NCBI GenBank assembly: GCA_026414745.1
Contig: JAOAIK010000057.1
Location: 1-52,687 of the forward strand
Length of the DNA: 52,687 bases
From: Roseococcus sp.
Lineage (GTDB): Bacteria; Pseudomonadota; Alphaproteobacteria; Acetobacterales; Acetobacteraceae
Reading direction: 5' to 3'
The notes beneath the pieces are model-generated. The model was not told the DNA's origin, did no database searches, and saw only the letters and a program-made list of their open reading frames with translations. Shown here piece by piece: positions 1-9,745 of this stretch (position 1 is its first letter; each line of letters opens with the position of its first letter). A program made the position numbers and the translations under genes.

Positions 1-1
1 C

Positions 2-253
2 GCCGCGCCTCGGCCGCCGCCCGTCGCCGTGGCGGCGGCGGCGCCCCCCGCCCCGGCCGTCCGCGCGCCGGCCGAACCCGCGCGCCTGCCGCCCATCGCG
101 GGGACCGTGGCTCCCCCGCCCCGCCCCACCGCTCCGCCGCCGCCACCGCTGCGCCAGGCGGTCCATCTCCAGCCCGCCCCGCCGCCGCCGCCGCAGGGCT
201 CGCTGCTCGGCGCCGGGGCGAGCCTGCCGCCCCCCGTGCCGTTCCAGCGATGA
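2..253 (+). CDS. C-terminal end of the gene before ftsI, probably FtsL (partial)
   Basis: This frame is open from the window edge to a TGA that overlaps the ftsI start in an ATGA junction. The visible 83 residues are almost only proline, alanine and arginine and hold no recognisable domain. In alphaproteobacterial division clusters the gene just before ftsI is ftsL, a small bitopic divisome protein, and some have a long proline-rich tail. The FtsL call therefore rests on position alone; the membrane segment and coiled coil would lie upstream of the window. The low-complexity composition could also arise by chance in such GC-rich DNA, but the exact stop/start overlap with ftsI supports a real gene end. 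Confidence 0.5.
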   Translation, partial: AAPRPPPVAVAAAAPPAPAVRAPAEPARLPPIAGTVAPPPRPTAPPPPPLRQAVHLQPAPPPPPQGSLLGAGASLPPPVPFQR

Positions 254-2199
254 ACGAGCTGCCCCCGCCCCCGCCCGATGCCCGCCCCGTCCTGCCCACG
301 CGCGAGGGGCGGCTCGCCTTGCGCTCGCCGCTCGCCGAGGCCGCGCAGCAGCGCCGCGTGCGCGGCCGGCTGCTGCTCGCCACCATCGGCTTCGCGGTGC
401 TCTTCGGCGCGGTGGGGCTGCGGCTCGCCGAGAAGACCATCGTCAACCCGGAGTCCTCGCGCATCGCCCAGGCCCCGCGCCTGCCGCGCGCCGAGCCGCC
501 GGTGAGCCGGGCCGAGATCACCGACCGCAACGGCGAGGTGCTGGCGGTCACGGTGCGCGGCCTCGCGCTCTATGCCCGCCCGAACCTGATCGAGAACCCG
601 CGCGAGGTGGCTGAGCGCCTGCACCCCATCCTGCCGCATCTCGACCGCGAGAGGCTGGTCGAGCGCCTCTCGGGCCCCCGCGTCTTCGCCTACATCGACC
701 GCTTCATCACGCCGCGGCAGATGGAGCAGATCAACGCGCTCGGCATCGTCGGCCTCGACTTCGAGACGGCCGAGCGCCGCACCTATCCCAAGGGCCGCGA
801 CGCGGCGCATGTGCTCGGCCTCGTGGACGTGGACAACCAGGGGCTGTTCGGCGCGGAACGCTGGTTCGACGAGCGCCTGCGCACCAGCCGCGAGCCGCTG
901 CGCCTCTCCCTCGACATCCGCGTCCAGCGCGAGCTGCGCGAGGCCCTCGCCTGGGCCATCGAGCGCTTCAACGGGATCGGCGGCGCCGCCATCGTCATGG
1001 ACGTGCACACGGCCGAGGTGCTGGGCATGGTCTCCCTGCCCGATTTCAGCGGCGCCAACCCAGCGGCCTCGCCGCCCGAGAACCGCTTCCACCGCGCGGT
1101 GGAGGGCGTCTACGAGCCGGGCTCCACCTTCAAGCTGCTGACGGCGGCGATGGCCCTCGAACTCGGCACCGTGCAGCTCCATTCGGGTTTCGACGCCTCG
1201 CGCCCGATCCGCATCGGCGGGCACGAGATCAACGACTTCCGCGGCAAGAACCGCTGGCTCGCCCTGCCCGAGATCATCGCCTATTCCTCCAATCTCGGCA
1301 CCGCGCACATGGCGATGACGGTGGGTCCGACCCGGCAGCGCGAGTTCCTCGCGCGCTTCGGCATCGCCCGCCACCAGCGCCTGCCCATCGAGCTGCCCGA
1401 AGCGGCGGCGGTGCTGCTGCCCGGGGCGCGCGACTGGCGCGAGATCAACACCATGACCATCGGCTTCGGCCATGGCGTCTCGGTCACGCCGCTGCACGTG
1501 GTGAACAGCATCGCCACCCTGGCCAATGGCGGCATCTTCCGCACCCCGACCATCCTCGCCCAGCCGGAAGGCAGCGAGCGCGAGGGCACGCGCGTGATCA
1601 GCGAGCGCACCTCCGAGCAGATGCGCCGGCTGATGCGCATCGCCGTCACCGAGGGGTCGGGCCGCGCGGCCGATGCGCCGGGCTATTTCGTGGGCGGCAA
1701 GACCGGCACGGCCCTCAAGACGAGCGAGCGCGGCCGCGGCTATTCGGAGAACCGCCGCATTTCCGCCTTCGTCGGCGCCTTCCCGATGAACGCGCCGCGC
1801 TACGCGATCTACGTCATGGTGGACGAGCCCAAGCCGCGCGCCGATACGGGCGGCTTCGCCACCGCAGGCGTGGTGGCCGCGCCGGCGGCGCGGCGCGTGG
1901 TGGAGCGCGTGGCCCCCATCCTCGGCCTGGTGCCGGAGACGGAGCGCATCGCACAGATCCAGCAGACCATCGCCCTGCCCCTGCAGCCGCCGCGCCCGCG
2001 CGCCGCCCCGCCCGGCACGCCCGCCCCGCGCGGCGCGGCCCCGCAGCCCGCCGCCCAGCCGGCGCCCCCGCCGGGCCTTGGCCCGCGGGCTCCCGCGCCG
2101 GTGGACCTCCCCGCCAGCCCCATCCGCCGCACCGATGCCGCGCCGTCGGGCCTCGCCCTCGCCCTCGCACCCGCCGAGTCCGGCCGTGACGCTCGATGA
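250..2199 (+). CDS. ftsI: Peptidoglycan D,D-transpeptidase FtsI (PBP3)
   Basis: This 649-residue class B penicillin-binding protein cross-links septal peptidoglycan in the periplasm as partner of the glycosyltransferase FtsW. A short cytoplasmic N-terminus is followed by one membrane anchor (about 41-58), a PBP dimerisation domain (about 85-230) and the transpeptidase domain. The acylated serine lies in STFK (Ser292, Lys295), the second motif is SSN (346-348) and the third is KTGT (484-487). The last 70 or so residues are a proline/alanine-rich tail, longer than in the enterobacterial protein. ATG 250 overlaps the stop of the preceding gene, and the 3' end overlaps murE. All catalytic motifs are intact, so the identification is firm. 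Confidence 0.96.
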   Translation: MNELPPPPPDARPVLPTREGRLALRSPLAEAAQQRRVRGRLLLATIGFAVLFGAVGLRLAEKTIVNPESSRIAQAPRLPRAEPPVSRAEITDRNGEVLAVTVRGLALYARPNLIENPREVAERLHPILPHLDRERLVERLSGPRVFAYIDRFITPRQMEQINALGIVGLDFETAERRTYPKGRDAAHVLGLVDVDNQGLFGAERWFDERLRTSREPLRLSLDIRVQRELREALAWAIERFNGIGGAAIVMDVHTAEVLGMVSLPDFSGANPAASPPENRFHRAVEGVYEPGSTFKLLTAAMALELGTVQLHSGFDASRPIRIGGHEINDFRGKNRWLALPEIIAYSSNLGTAHMAMTVGPTRQREFLARFGIARHQRLPIELPEAAAVLLPGARDWREINTMTIGFGHGVSVTPLHVVNSIATLANGGIFRTPTILAQPEGSEREGTRVISERTSEQMRRLMRIAVTEGSGRAADAPGYFVGGKTGTALKTSERGRGYSENRRISAFVGAFPMNAPRYAIYVMVDEPKPRADTGGFATAGVVAAPAARRVVERVAPILGLVPETERIAQIQQTIALPLQPPRPRAAPPGTPAPRGAAPQPAAQPAPPPGLGPRAPAPVDLPASPIRRTDAAPSGLALALAPAESGRDAR

Positions 2200-3649
2200 G
2201 CTCCTCGCGCGCTGCGGAGAACCGCCCCGGGCGGCGGTGAGCATCGCCGGCCTCACGGCCGACAGCCGCGCGGTGCGCCCCGGCTTCCTCTTCGCCGCCC
2301 TGCCCGGCGCACGCACCGACGGCGCGCGCTTCCTCGCCGAGGCCGTGGCGGCCGGGGCGGCGGCGGTGCTCGCGCCCCCCGGCCTCGCCTGGCCCGAGGG
2401 CGTGCCGCGCCTGCCCGTGGTCGAGAGCGCCGACCCCCGCGCCCTGCTCGCGCGCCTCGCCGCCGCCTTCCATGGCGCGCAGCCCGAGGTGGTGGTCGCC
2501 GTCACGGGCACCAACGGCAAGACCAGCACCGTGGAGTTCCTGCGCCAACTCCTGGCGGGCGCGGGGCATCGCGCCGCCTCGCTCGGCACGCTCGGCCTCG
2601 TGGCCGAGGGCTTCCCGCCGGGCGAGAGCCTGACCACGCCCGAGCCGGTGACCCTGCATGCGACCCTCGCCGCCCTGGCACGGGCCGGCGTGACCCATCT
2701 CGCCATGGAGGCGAGCTCCCACGGCCTCGACCAGCGGCGGCTCGAGGGCGTGCGCCTCGCCGCCGCGGGCTTCACGAACCTGACGCGCGACCATCTCGAC
2801 TACCACGGCAGCATGGCGGCCTATCGCGCCGCCAAGCTGCGGCTGTTCGAGGCGCTGCTGCCCGCGGGCGCGCCGGCCGTGTTCCATGCCGACATGGAGC
2901 CCGAGACGCTGGCCGCCCTGCGCGCCATCGCGCAACACCGGGGCCTCCGCACCATCGAGGTGGGCGAGGCGGCGCGCGACATCCGCCTGCTCGGGCAGAC
3001 GCCCCTGCCGCGCGGCCAGCGCCTGCTGCTGGAGATGGAGGGCGCGCGCGCGGAGGTCGAGCTCGCGCTCCCCGGCCGCTTCCAGGCCGACAATGTGCTG
3101 GTGGCGACGGGCCTGGCGCGCGGCCTCGGCCTGCCGCGCGAGCGGCTTCTCGCCCTGCTGCCCGGCCTCGTCGGCGTGCGCGGGCGGATGGAGCTGGCCG
3201 CCACCCTGCCCAATGGCGCGGCGGTCTATGTGGACTACGCCCACACCCCCGACGCGCTGGCGCGGCTGCTCGCCGCGCTGCGCCCGCATGTGGGGCCCGG
3301 CGCGCGGCTGCATGTGCTCTTCGGTGCGGGCGGCGAGCGGGATCCGGGCAAGCGCCCGCTGATGGGGGCTGCGGCCGCCGCCGCCGCCGACATGGTCTGG
3401 ATCACCGACGACAACCCGCGCGGCGAGGACCCGGCGGCGATCCGCGCCGCCATCCTCGCCGCCGCCCCCGGGGCGCGCGACGCCGGCCCGCGCGAGGCCG
3501 CCATCGCCGCCGCCCTCGCCGCCCTCGGTCCGGGCGATGTGCTCGCCGTCGCGGGCAAGGGCCATGAGAGCGGGCAGACCATCGCGGGCGTGACCCACCC
3601 CTTCGACGACGTCGAGGTGGTGCGCCGCCTCGCGGGGGGCGGGCCGTGA
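2186..3649 (+). CDS. murE: UDP-MurNAc-L-Ala-D-Glu:meso-diaminopimelate ligase MurE
   Basis: MurE adds meso-diaminopimelate to UDP-MurNAc-L-Ala-D-Glu in the cytoplasm. From GTG 2186 the protein has 487 residues. The ATP loop is GTNGKT (108-113), and the DNPR motif at 409-412 is the known signature for meso-DAP rather than lysine. The GTG start sits inside the last codons of ftsI and gives the typical opening VTLDELL. An in-frame ATG at 2135 would add 17 residues rich in Pro, Ser and Arg overlapping ftsI, which looks less likely. The dapA gene in this window (25369-26250, minus) feeds the pathway that makes its amino-acid substrate. The stop overlaps the murF start. Confidence 0.95.
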   Translation: MTLDELLARCGEPPRAAVSIAGLTADSRAVRPGFLFAALPGARTDGARFLAEAVAAGAAAVLAPPGLAWPEGVPRLPVVESADPRALLARLAAAFHGAQPEVVVAVTGTNGKTSTVEFLRQLLAGAGHRAASLGTLGLVAEGFPPGESLTTPEPVTLHATLAALARAGVTHLAMEASSHGLDQRRLEGVRLAAAGFTNLTRDHLDYHGSMAAYRAAKLRLFEALLPAGAPAVFHADMEPETLAALRAIAQHRGLRTIEVGEAARDIRLLGQTPLPRGQRLLLEMEGARAEVELALPGRFQADNVLVATGLARGLGLPRERLLALLPGLVGVRGRMELAATLPNGAAVYVDYAHTPDALARLLAALRPHVGPGARLHVLFGAGGERDPGKRPLMGAAAAAAADMVWITDDNPRGEDPAAIRAAILAAAPGARDAGPREAAIAAALAALGPGDVLAVAGKGHESGQTIAGVTHPFDDVEVVRRLAGGGP

Positions 3650-5013
3650 CGCCGCTCTGGACCGCTGCCGAGCTGCGCGCCGCCACGGGCGGGGTCTGCG
3701 CGGATTCGCTCGTCGTGCATGGCGTCTCGATCGACACGCGCAGCCTCGCGCCCGGCGATCTCTTCGTCGCGCTGCGCGCGGCGCGCGACGGGCATGACTT
3801 CGTGGCAGAGGCCTTCGCCAGGGGCGCGGCCGCGATGGTGGAGCGCGATATTCCGGGCGGCCCCACCCTGCGCGTGGCCGACACCCTCGCCGGCCTCACC
3901 GCGCTCGGGGCCGCGGGACGGGCGCGCAGCCGGGCGCGCGTCGTCGCCGTCACCGGCTCGGTCGGCAAGACCACGACCAAGGAGATGCTGCGCCGGGCCA
4001 TGCAGGCGCTGGGCGAGACCCATGCCTCGGCCGCCAGCCACAACAACCACTGGGGCGTGCCGCTCACACTGGCGCGCATGCCGCGCGCGACCGAATGGGC
4101 GGCGGTGGAGATCGGCATGAACCACCGCGGCGAGATCGCGCCGCTCGCGCGCCTCGCCGCGCCGCATGTGGCCATCGTCACCGCCATCGGCACCGCGCAT
4201 ATCGGCAACCTCGGCAGCCAGGAGGCGATCGCGGACGAGAAGGCCGACATCACGGCCGGCCTCACGCCGGGGGCGGGTGTGGCGATCCTGCCGCGCGAGA
4301 GCCCCTTCTTCGCGCGCATGGCGCGCATTGCCGAGGCGCGCGGCGCGCGCGTGCTGGGCTTCGGCGAGGGGGCCCAGGCCGAAGCGCGGCTCGTCTCCTA
4401 TGAGGGCGAGGCCATGGGCGGGGTGGCGGAGCTCGACCTGCTCGGCCGGCACCTGCGTCTGCGCCTCTCCCAGCCGGGCCGGCACATGGCGATGAACGCG
4501 CTCGCCGCGCTGGCGGCCATCCAGGCGGCCGGTGGCGACGCGGGGCTGGCCGCCGCGGCGCTTGAAGGCTTCGGCGCCGGGCCGGGGCGCGGCGCGATGC
4601 GCCGCATCCCCACCGCCGATGGCGGCGAGGCGCTCCTGCTCGACGAAAGCTACAACGCCTCCGACAGCGCGGTGCGCGCCGCGCTGGCGGTGCTGGCCGC
4701 CCAGCCGGCGCGCCGACGCATCGCGGTGCTCGGCGACATGCTGGAGCTCGGCGATTTCGGGCCCGCCCTGCATGCCGGTCTTGCGCCGGACGCAGCCCGG
4801 GCGGATCTCGTGTTTGCCTGCGGCCCGCTGATGGGGCATCTCTTCGCCGCGCTCCCGCCCGACCGGCGGGGGGCGCATCTCCCCGATGCCGCGAGCCTCG
4901 CACCGGTCGTCGCGGCCGCGCTGCGCGACGGGGATGCCGTGCTTGTGAAAGGCTCGCTCGGCATGCGGATGGCCGAGATCGTCCGCGCGCTGACCGAGAG
5001 GAAGACCCCATGA
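3646..5013 (+). CDS. murF: UDP-MurNAc-tripeptide:D-Ala-D-Ala ligase MurF
   Basis: MurF joins D-Ala-D-Ala, made by the Ddl encoded downstream, to the UDP-MurNAc tripeptide to finish the cytoplasmic pentapeptide precursor. The 455-residue protein has the three Mur-ligase domains: an N-terminal substrate domain, a central ATPase with the loop [11 protein letters not shown], and a C-terminal domain. The segment LDESYNASD is typical of MurF, as are [10 protein letters not shown] and [10 protein letters not shown]. Translation starts at GTG 3646, whose last two bases are part of the murE stop (GTGA). The stop overlaps mraY in an ATGA junction. Confidence 0.95.
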   Translation: MTPLWTAAELRAATGGVCADSLVVHGVSIDTRSLAPGDLFVALRAARDGHDFVAEAFARGAAAMVERDIPGGPTLRVADTLAGLTALGAAGRARSRARVVAVTGSVGKTTTKEMLRRAMQALGETHASAASHNNHWGVPLTLARMPRATEWAAVEIGMNHRGEIAPLARLAAPHVAIVTAIGTAHIGNLGSQEAIADEKADITAGLTPGAGVAILPRESPFFARMARIAEARGARVLGFGEGAQAEARLVSYEGEAMGGVAELDLLGRHLRLRLSQPGRHMAMNALAALAAIQAAGGDAGLAAAALEGFGAGPGRGAMRRIPTADGGEALLLDESYNASDSAVRAALAVLAAQPARRRIAVLGDMLELGDFGPALHAGLAPDAARADLVFACGPLMGHLFAALPPDRRGAHLPDAASLAPVVAAALRDGDAVLVKGSLGMRMAEIVRALTERKTP

Positions 5014-6098
5014 TCCCGCTTCTGCTCGGCCCCCTCGCCGACGACTTCATCCTGTTCAACCTGGTGCGCTACACCACCTTCCGCGCCGGCGCCGCCTGCA
5101 TGACGGCGCTGCTGATCTGCCTCGTCTTCGGCAACGCCATCATCGCCTGGCTGCGCAGCTTCCAGCGCGGCGGCCAGCCCATCCGCGAGGACGGCCCGCA
5201 GAGCCACCTGATCACCAAGAAGGGCACGCCCACCATGGGCGGGCTGCTCATCCTGCTCGCGCTCAGCGTCGGCGTTCTGCTCTGGGCCGATCTGCGCAAC
5301 GGCTTCGTCTGGGCGGTGCTGTTCGTCACGCTGGGCTATGGCGGCCTCGGCTTCCTCGACGACTGGCTCAAGGTGACGAAGCGCAACACCAAGGGCGTCT
5401 CGGGCCGCGCGAAGCTTGCCGCGCAGGCGGCCATCGGCCTCGCCGCGGCCGTGTGGATCACGCTCCTGCTGCCGCCTGCGCTGAACTCCAACCTCGCCGT
5501 GCCGGTGTTCAAGGAGGTGCTGATCCCGCTCGGGCTGTTCTTCCCGCTGGTCGGGATGTTCGTGATGATGGGCGCCTCCAACGCGGTGAACCTGACGGAC
5601 GGGCTGGACGGGCTCGCCATCGTGCCGGTGATGATCGCCGCCGCCGTCTTCGCGCTGATCGCCTATCTGGTGGGCAACCGCGTCTTTGCGGACTATCTCC
5701 AGCTCCATGGCGTGCCGGGGGCGGGGGAGCTCGCGGTGTTCTGCTCGGCGCTGATCGGCGCCTCGCTCGGCTTCCTGTGGTTCAACGCCCCGCCCGCGGC
5801 GGTGTTCATGGGCGATACCGGCTCGCTCGCGCTCGGCGGCGCGCTGGGCTCCATCGCGGTGGCGACGAAGCACGAGATCGTGCTCGCCATCGTGGGCGGG
5901 CTCTTCGTGGTCGAGACGCTCTCGGTGATGATCCAGGTGTTCTGGTTCAAGCGGACGGGGCGGCGCGTCTTCCTCATGGCGCCGCTGCACCACCATTTCG
6001 AGAAGAAGGGCTGGGCGGAAGCGACCATCGTGATCCGCTTCTGGATCATCGCCATGGTGCTGGCGCTGATCGGCCTCTCGACGCTGAAGATCCGATGA
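5010..6098 (+). CDS. mraY: Phospho-N-acetylmuramoyl-pentapeptide transferase MraY
   Basis: MraY moves phospho-MurNAc-pentapeptide from UDP onto undecaprenyl phosphate and so makes lipid I at the inner membrane. The 362-residue protein is highly hydrophobic, with about ten membrane segments. Family motifs are present: the cytoplasmic loop with [16 protein letters not shown] with the paired acidic residues, NLTDGLDGL, and the HHHFEKKGW loop near the C-terminus. Length and motifs match the family. It overlaps murF upstream and murD downstream by 4 bases each (ATGA). Confidence 0.97.
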   Translation: MIPLLLGPLADDFILFNLVRYTTFRAGAACMTALLICLVFGNAIIAWLRSFQRGGQPIREDGPQSHLITKKGTPTMGGLLILLALSVGVLLWADLRNGFVWAVLFVTLGYGGLGFLDDWLKVTKRNTKGVSGRAKLAAQAAIGLAAAVWITLLLPPALNSNLAVPVFKEVLIPLGLFFPLVGMFVMMGASNAVNLTDGLDGLAIVPVMIAAAVFALIAYLVGNRVFADYLQLHGVPGAGELAVFCSALIGASLGFLWFNAPPAAVFMGDTGSLALGGALGSIAVATKHEIVLAIVGGLFVVETLSVMIQVFWFKRTGRRVFLMAPLHHHFEKKGWAEATIVIRFWIIAMVLALIGLSTLKIR

Positions 6099-7432
6099 GG
6101 CCATTCGAGGGAGAGCGCATCGCGGTCGTGGGGCTCGGCAAGGCCGGGCTGCCGGCGGCGCGACGCCTCGCCGCCTGGGGCGCCGAGGTCATCTGCTGGG
6201 ACGACCGCGAGGCCGCCCGCGCCGAGGCTGCCGCCGCGGGGCTGCGCGTCGCCGACCCCGCCGCGGGCTTCGCCTTCGACGCGCTGCTGCTCTCGCCCGG
6301 CATCCCGCACCATCTGCCCGCCCCGCACCCGGCGGCGGCGGCGGCGCGCGCGGCCGGCGCGCCCATCCTGAGCGACGTGGAGTTCCTCCACCGCGCGGTG
6401 CGCGCCGCGGGCTCGCGCGCGCGCTTCGCCGGCATCACCGGCACCAATGGCAAGAGCACCACCACCGCCCTGCTCGGCCATCTGCTCGCGCGCGCGGGCA
6501 TTTCCTGCGCGGTGGGGGGCAATCTCGGCCCGCCCGCGCTCGACATGCCCGTGCTCGGCGATGCGGGCGTCTTCGTGCTCGAGATGTCGAGCTACACGCT
6601 GGAGCGAATCGAGACCGTTCGATTCCACTGCGCGGCGATGCTCAACCTCACCCCCGATCACCTGGACCGGCACGGCGACATGGCGGGCTACCGCGCCGCC
6701 AAGGCGCGCATCTTCGCCAACCAGACGGCCGAGGACCTCGCCGTGCTGGGCCAGGAGGACGAGTGGACGCGCTCCCTCGCGCGCGAGGTCGCGGGCCGGG
6801 TGCTGCCGCTCGGCCCGGGCGGCGTCTGGTGGGAGGGGCGCCTGCTGCGCGACGCGCAGGGCACGCTGGCCGATCTCGCGGCCTGCCCCGCCCTGCCCGG
6901 CGACCACAACGCGCAGAACGCGGCGGCCGCGGCGGCCATGGCGATGTTCCTCGGCGTGCCGCGGGCGGAGATCGCACCTAGCCTCGCCAGCTATCCCGGC
7001 CTGCCGCACCGGCAGGAGATCGTGGGGCGCATCCGCGGCGTCAGCTTCGTCAACGACAGCAAGGCCACCAACGCGGATTCGGCGGCCCGCGCCCTCGCCT
7101 CCTATCCGCGCGTGGTCTGGATCGCGGGCGGCATGGGCAAGGAGGGCGGTATCGAGCCGCTCGCGCCGCTGTTCCCGCGCGTGGCCGAGGCCTTCCTGAT
7201 CGGCCGCGACGCGCCCCTCTTCGCCGCGACGCTGGCCGCGCACGGCGTGCCCCACCGCCTCTGCGGCACGCTCGAGGCGGCGCTGCCGCTCGCCGCCGAG
7301 GCGGCGATGCGCGGCGCGGCGGAGGTGGTGCTCCTCTCGCCCGCCGCCGCCTCCTGGGACCAGTTCACCGGCTTCGACCAGCGCGGCGACCGCTTCCGCG
7401 CGCTGGTGGCCGCGCTGCAGGAGGGGGCGTGA
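6095..7432 (+). CDS. murD: UDP-N-acetylmuramoylalanine--D-glutamate ligase MurD
   Basis: MurD adds D-glutamate to UDP-MurNAc-L-Ala in the cytoplasm. From ATG 6095, which overlaps the mraY stop (ATGA), the protein has 445 residues. The frame stays open far upstream inside mraY, but that part has no MurD character. The N-terminal nucleotide-binding fold opens with [12 protein letters not shown], the ATP loop is [21 protein letters not shown] follows, and the C-terminal domain carries FVNDSKATN. It lies between mraY and ftsW as in classical clusters. Confidence 0.96.
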   Translation: MRPFEGERIAVVGLGKAGLPAARRLAAWGAEVICWDDREAARAEAAAAGLRVADPAAGFAFDALLLSPGIPHHLPAPHPAAAAARAAGAPILSDVEFLHRAVRAAGSRARFAGITGTNGKSTTTALLGHLLARAGISCAVGGNLGPPALDMPVLGDAGVFVLEMSSYTLERIETVRFHCAAMLNLTPDHLDRHGDMAGYRAAKARIFANQTAEDLAVLGQEDEWTRSLAREVAGRVLPLGPGGVWWEGRLLRDAQGTLADLAACPALPGDHNAQNAAAAAAMAMFLGVPRAEIAPSLASYPGLPHRQEIVGRIRGVSFVNDSKATNADSAARALASYPRVVWIAGGMGKEGGIEPLAPLFPRVAEAFLIGRDAPLFAATLAAHGVPHRLCGTLEAALPLAAEAAMRGAAEVVLLSPAAASWDQFTGFDQRGDRFRALVAALQEGA

Positions 7433-8604
7433 TGGCCATCTCGCGCACCGACACCTCCGTCCTCGGCCGCTGGTGGTGGAGCGTGGACCGCTGGACGCTC
7501 GCGGCGCTGCTGGCGCTGGTGGCCATCGGCTACGTGATGATGCTCTCCGCCTCCCCGGCCGTGGCCGAGCGCATCGGCGCCTCCTCGCGCCACATGTTCC
7601 TCGCGCGGCAGGTGCTCTATTCCGGGCTGGCGGTGCTGGTGATGGTCGCCGTCTCGCTGCTGCCGCCGCGCTGGGTGCTGCGGCTGGCCATCCTCGGCAC
7701 GCTGGCGGCGCTGGCGCTGACCGCGCTCACCCTCGTCGCGGGCACCGAGATCAAGGGAGCACGGCGCTGGCTCTCGCTGCCCGGCATGTCGCTGCAGCCC
7801 TCCGAGTTCCTCAAGCCCTGCCTCGCCGTGCTGTGCGGCTGGCTGATCGCCGAGGGCAGGCGCGAGCGGCGCTTCCCCGGCCTTCTCCTCGGCTTCGCGC
7901 TGGTGGGGGGTGTCGCCTTCCTGCTCAAGCAGCAGCCCGACATCGGCATGCTCGCGGTCATCGTCGCGGTGTTCCTCGCGCAGGTCTTCGTCTCGGGGAT
8001 CAACCTGATGTGGGTGGTGCTGGGCGGGGTGGGTGTGGCCGGGCTCGCGGTCGCGGCCTTCACGCTGCACGGGCATGTGCGCTCGCGCGTGCAGCGCTTC
8101 CTCGATCCGGAATCCGGCGACAACTTCCAGATCCGCATGTCGCTCGAAGCCTTCGGCAATGGCGGGCTGTTCGGCCGTGGCCCGGGCGAGGGCCGGGTGA
8201 AGGACGTGCTGCCCGACGCGCACGCGGATTTCGTCTTCCCCGTGGCCGCCGAGGAGTTCGGGCTGATCGCCTGCCTCGTCATCCTCGCCATCTTCGCCTT
8301 CGTGGTCATCCGCGGCCTGGTGCGGCTGATGGCGGAGCGCGACCTGTTCGTCAGCCTCGCCGGCGCCGGGCTGCTGGTGCAGTTCGGCCTGCAGGCCTTC
8401 ATCAACATGGCCTCCTCGCTGCACCTGATCCCGACCAAGGGCATGACGCTGCCCTTCGTGAGCTATGGCGGCTCCTCGGTGCTGGCGCTCGCCATCGGCA
8501 TGGGCTTCCTGCTGGCGCTGACGCGGCGGCGCGCGCCGCGCGATCCGGCGGAAGGCGGGTTGAACCCCTATACGGCGGGCCTGCGCTCGCCCTTCCCGAC
8601 ATGA
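7432..8604 (+). CDS. ftsW: Lipid II polymerase FtsW (SEDS family)
   Basis: FtsW is the septal peptidoglycan glycosyltransferase working with FtsI. This 390-residue SEDS protein has about ten membrane helices and the family segment PDAHADFVFPVAAEEFG, which holds the conserved acidic residues of the large periplasmic loop. ATG 7432 is preferred because a purine-rich AGGAGGGGG lies a few bases upstream at workable spacing; GTG 7429 directly before it would add one residue. The murD stop overlaps the start. I call FtsW rather than RodA from its place between murD and murG. Confidence 0.94.
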   Translation: MAISRTDTSVLGRWWWSVDRWTLAALLALVAIGYVMMLSASPAVAERIGASSRHMFLARQVLYSGLAVLVMVAVSLLPPRWVLRLAILGTLAALALTALTLVAGTEIKGARRWLSLPGMSLQPSEFLKPCLAVLCGWLIAEGRRERRFPGLLLGFALVGGVAFLLKQQPDIGMLAVIVAVFLAQVFVSGINLMWVVLGGVGVAGLAVAAFTLHGHVRSRVQRFLDPESGDNFQIRMSLEAFGNGGLFGRGPGEGRVKDVLPDAHADFVFPVAAEEFGLIACLVILAIFAFVVIRGLVRLMAERDLFVSLAGAGLLVQFGLQAFINMASSLHLIPTKGMTLPFVSYGGSSVLALAIGMGFLLALTRRRAPRDPAEGGLNPYTAGLRSPFPT

Positions 8605-8614
8605 GAGCGCGCGC

Positions 8615-9745
8615 ATGAGGGGAGCGGCGCTGCGCCCCATCGCCATCGCCGCCGGGGGCACCGGCGGCCACCTCTTCCCGGCCGAGGCGCTGGCGGCGGA
8701 ACTCGCCGCGCGCGGCCAGCGCATCGTGCTGTTCACCGACGCGCGCTCGGCCGCCTTCGACAGCCCGGCCTTCGCCAATGCCGAACGCTTCGTGCTGAAG
8801 GGGGAGGGGCTGGCGGGGCGCGGCCCGTTGCGGGCGCTGCGCGGGGCGCTCGCGCTCGCGGCCGGCACGCTCGCCGCGCGGCGGCTGCTGCAGCGGCTGG
8901 ATGCGGCGGCGCTGGTGGGCTTCGGCGGCTATCCCTCCATCCCCCCCGCGCTCGCCGCGTTGAGCCTGGGCGCGCGGCGGCCGGCGCTGATCCTGCACGA
9001 GCAGAACGCGGTGCTGGGCCGGGCCAATCGCGCCCTCGCCGCGCGCGCGGAGCTGCTTGCCCTCTCCTATCCCGAGACGGCGCGCGTGCCGCCCTCCGCC
9101 CGCACGCGCCATGTCGGCAACCCGGTGCGCCCGGCGCTGGCGGCGCTGGCGGGCGAGCCCTATCCCGCGACCGAGGGCGCGCTGCGGCTCCTCGTCATCG
9201 GCGGCTCGCTCGGCGCGCGCATCTTCGGCGAGATCGTCCCGCCCGCCGTCGCCGCCCTGCCCGAGGCGCTGCGTGCGCGCCTGGTGGTGACGCAGCAGTG
9301 CCGGGTGGAGGATCTCGAGCGCGTGCGTGCGGCCTATGCCGAGGCCGGCATCCCGGCCGAGCTCTCGCCCTTCTTCACCGACATCGCGCGGCGGTTTGCG
9401 GGCGCGCATCTCGTGATCGCGCGCGCCGGCGCCTCCACGGTGGCGGAACTGGCCTGCGCGGGGCGCCCGGCCATCCTCGTCCCGCTGCCTGGCGCGATCG
9501 ACGACCACCAGGCGGCGAACGCGCGCGCGCTGGCCGCGGCGGGGGCCGCCGAGGTGCTGCCCCAGCGGGAAGCGAGCCCCGGGCGGCTGTCGGCGCTGCT
9601 CGCGGCGTGGCTCGGCGCGGGCGGGAGGCTTGCCGAAGCGGCCCGCCATGCGGCATCCCTCGCCCGGCCCCAGGCCGCCCGGGAGCTTGCGGACGCCGTG
9701 ATGGAGGCCGCCGCCCTGACCGCCACCCAGCAGGAGTCCCGCTGA
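8615..9745 (+). CDS. murG: UDP-GlcNAc:lipid I N-acetylglucosaminyltransferase MurG
   Basis: MurG adds GlcNAc to lipid I to give lipid II on the cytoplasmic face of the inner membrane. The 376-residue GT-B enzyme has the N-terminal glycine-rich loop [10 protein letters not shown] and [11 protein letters not shown] in the acceptor domain. Its C-terminal UDP-GlcNAc domain includes [18 protein letters not shown] and the DDHQAANAR segment. The start lies 10 bases after the ftsW stop, and the stop shares a base with the murC start (TGATG). Confidence 0.96.
   Translation: MRGAALRPIAIAAGGTGGHLFPAEALAAELAARGQRIVLFTDARSAAFDSPAFANAERFVLKGEGLAGRGPLRALRGALALAAGTLAARRLLQRLDAAALVGFGGYPSIPPALAALSLGARRPALILHEQNAVLGRANRALAARAELLALSYPETARVPPSARTRHVGNPVRPALAALAGEPYPATEGALRLLVIGGSLGARIFGEIVPPAVAALPEALRARLVVTQQCRVEDLERVRAAYAEAGIPAELSPFFTDIARRFAGAHLVIARAGASTVAELACAGRPAILVPLPGAIDDHQAANARALAAAGAAEVLPQREASPGRLSALLAAWLGAGGRLAEAARHAASLARPQAARELADAVMEAAALTATQQESR

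Noticed and set aside
1814..3598. 594-codon open frame on the minus strand over ftsI and murE
   Set aside because: It lies entirely over well-recognised genes, has low-complexity Gly/Arg/His-rich translation and no family motif. Long antisense frames are expected in such GC-rich DNA.
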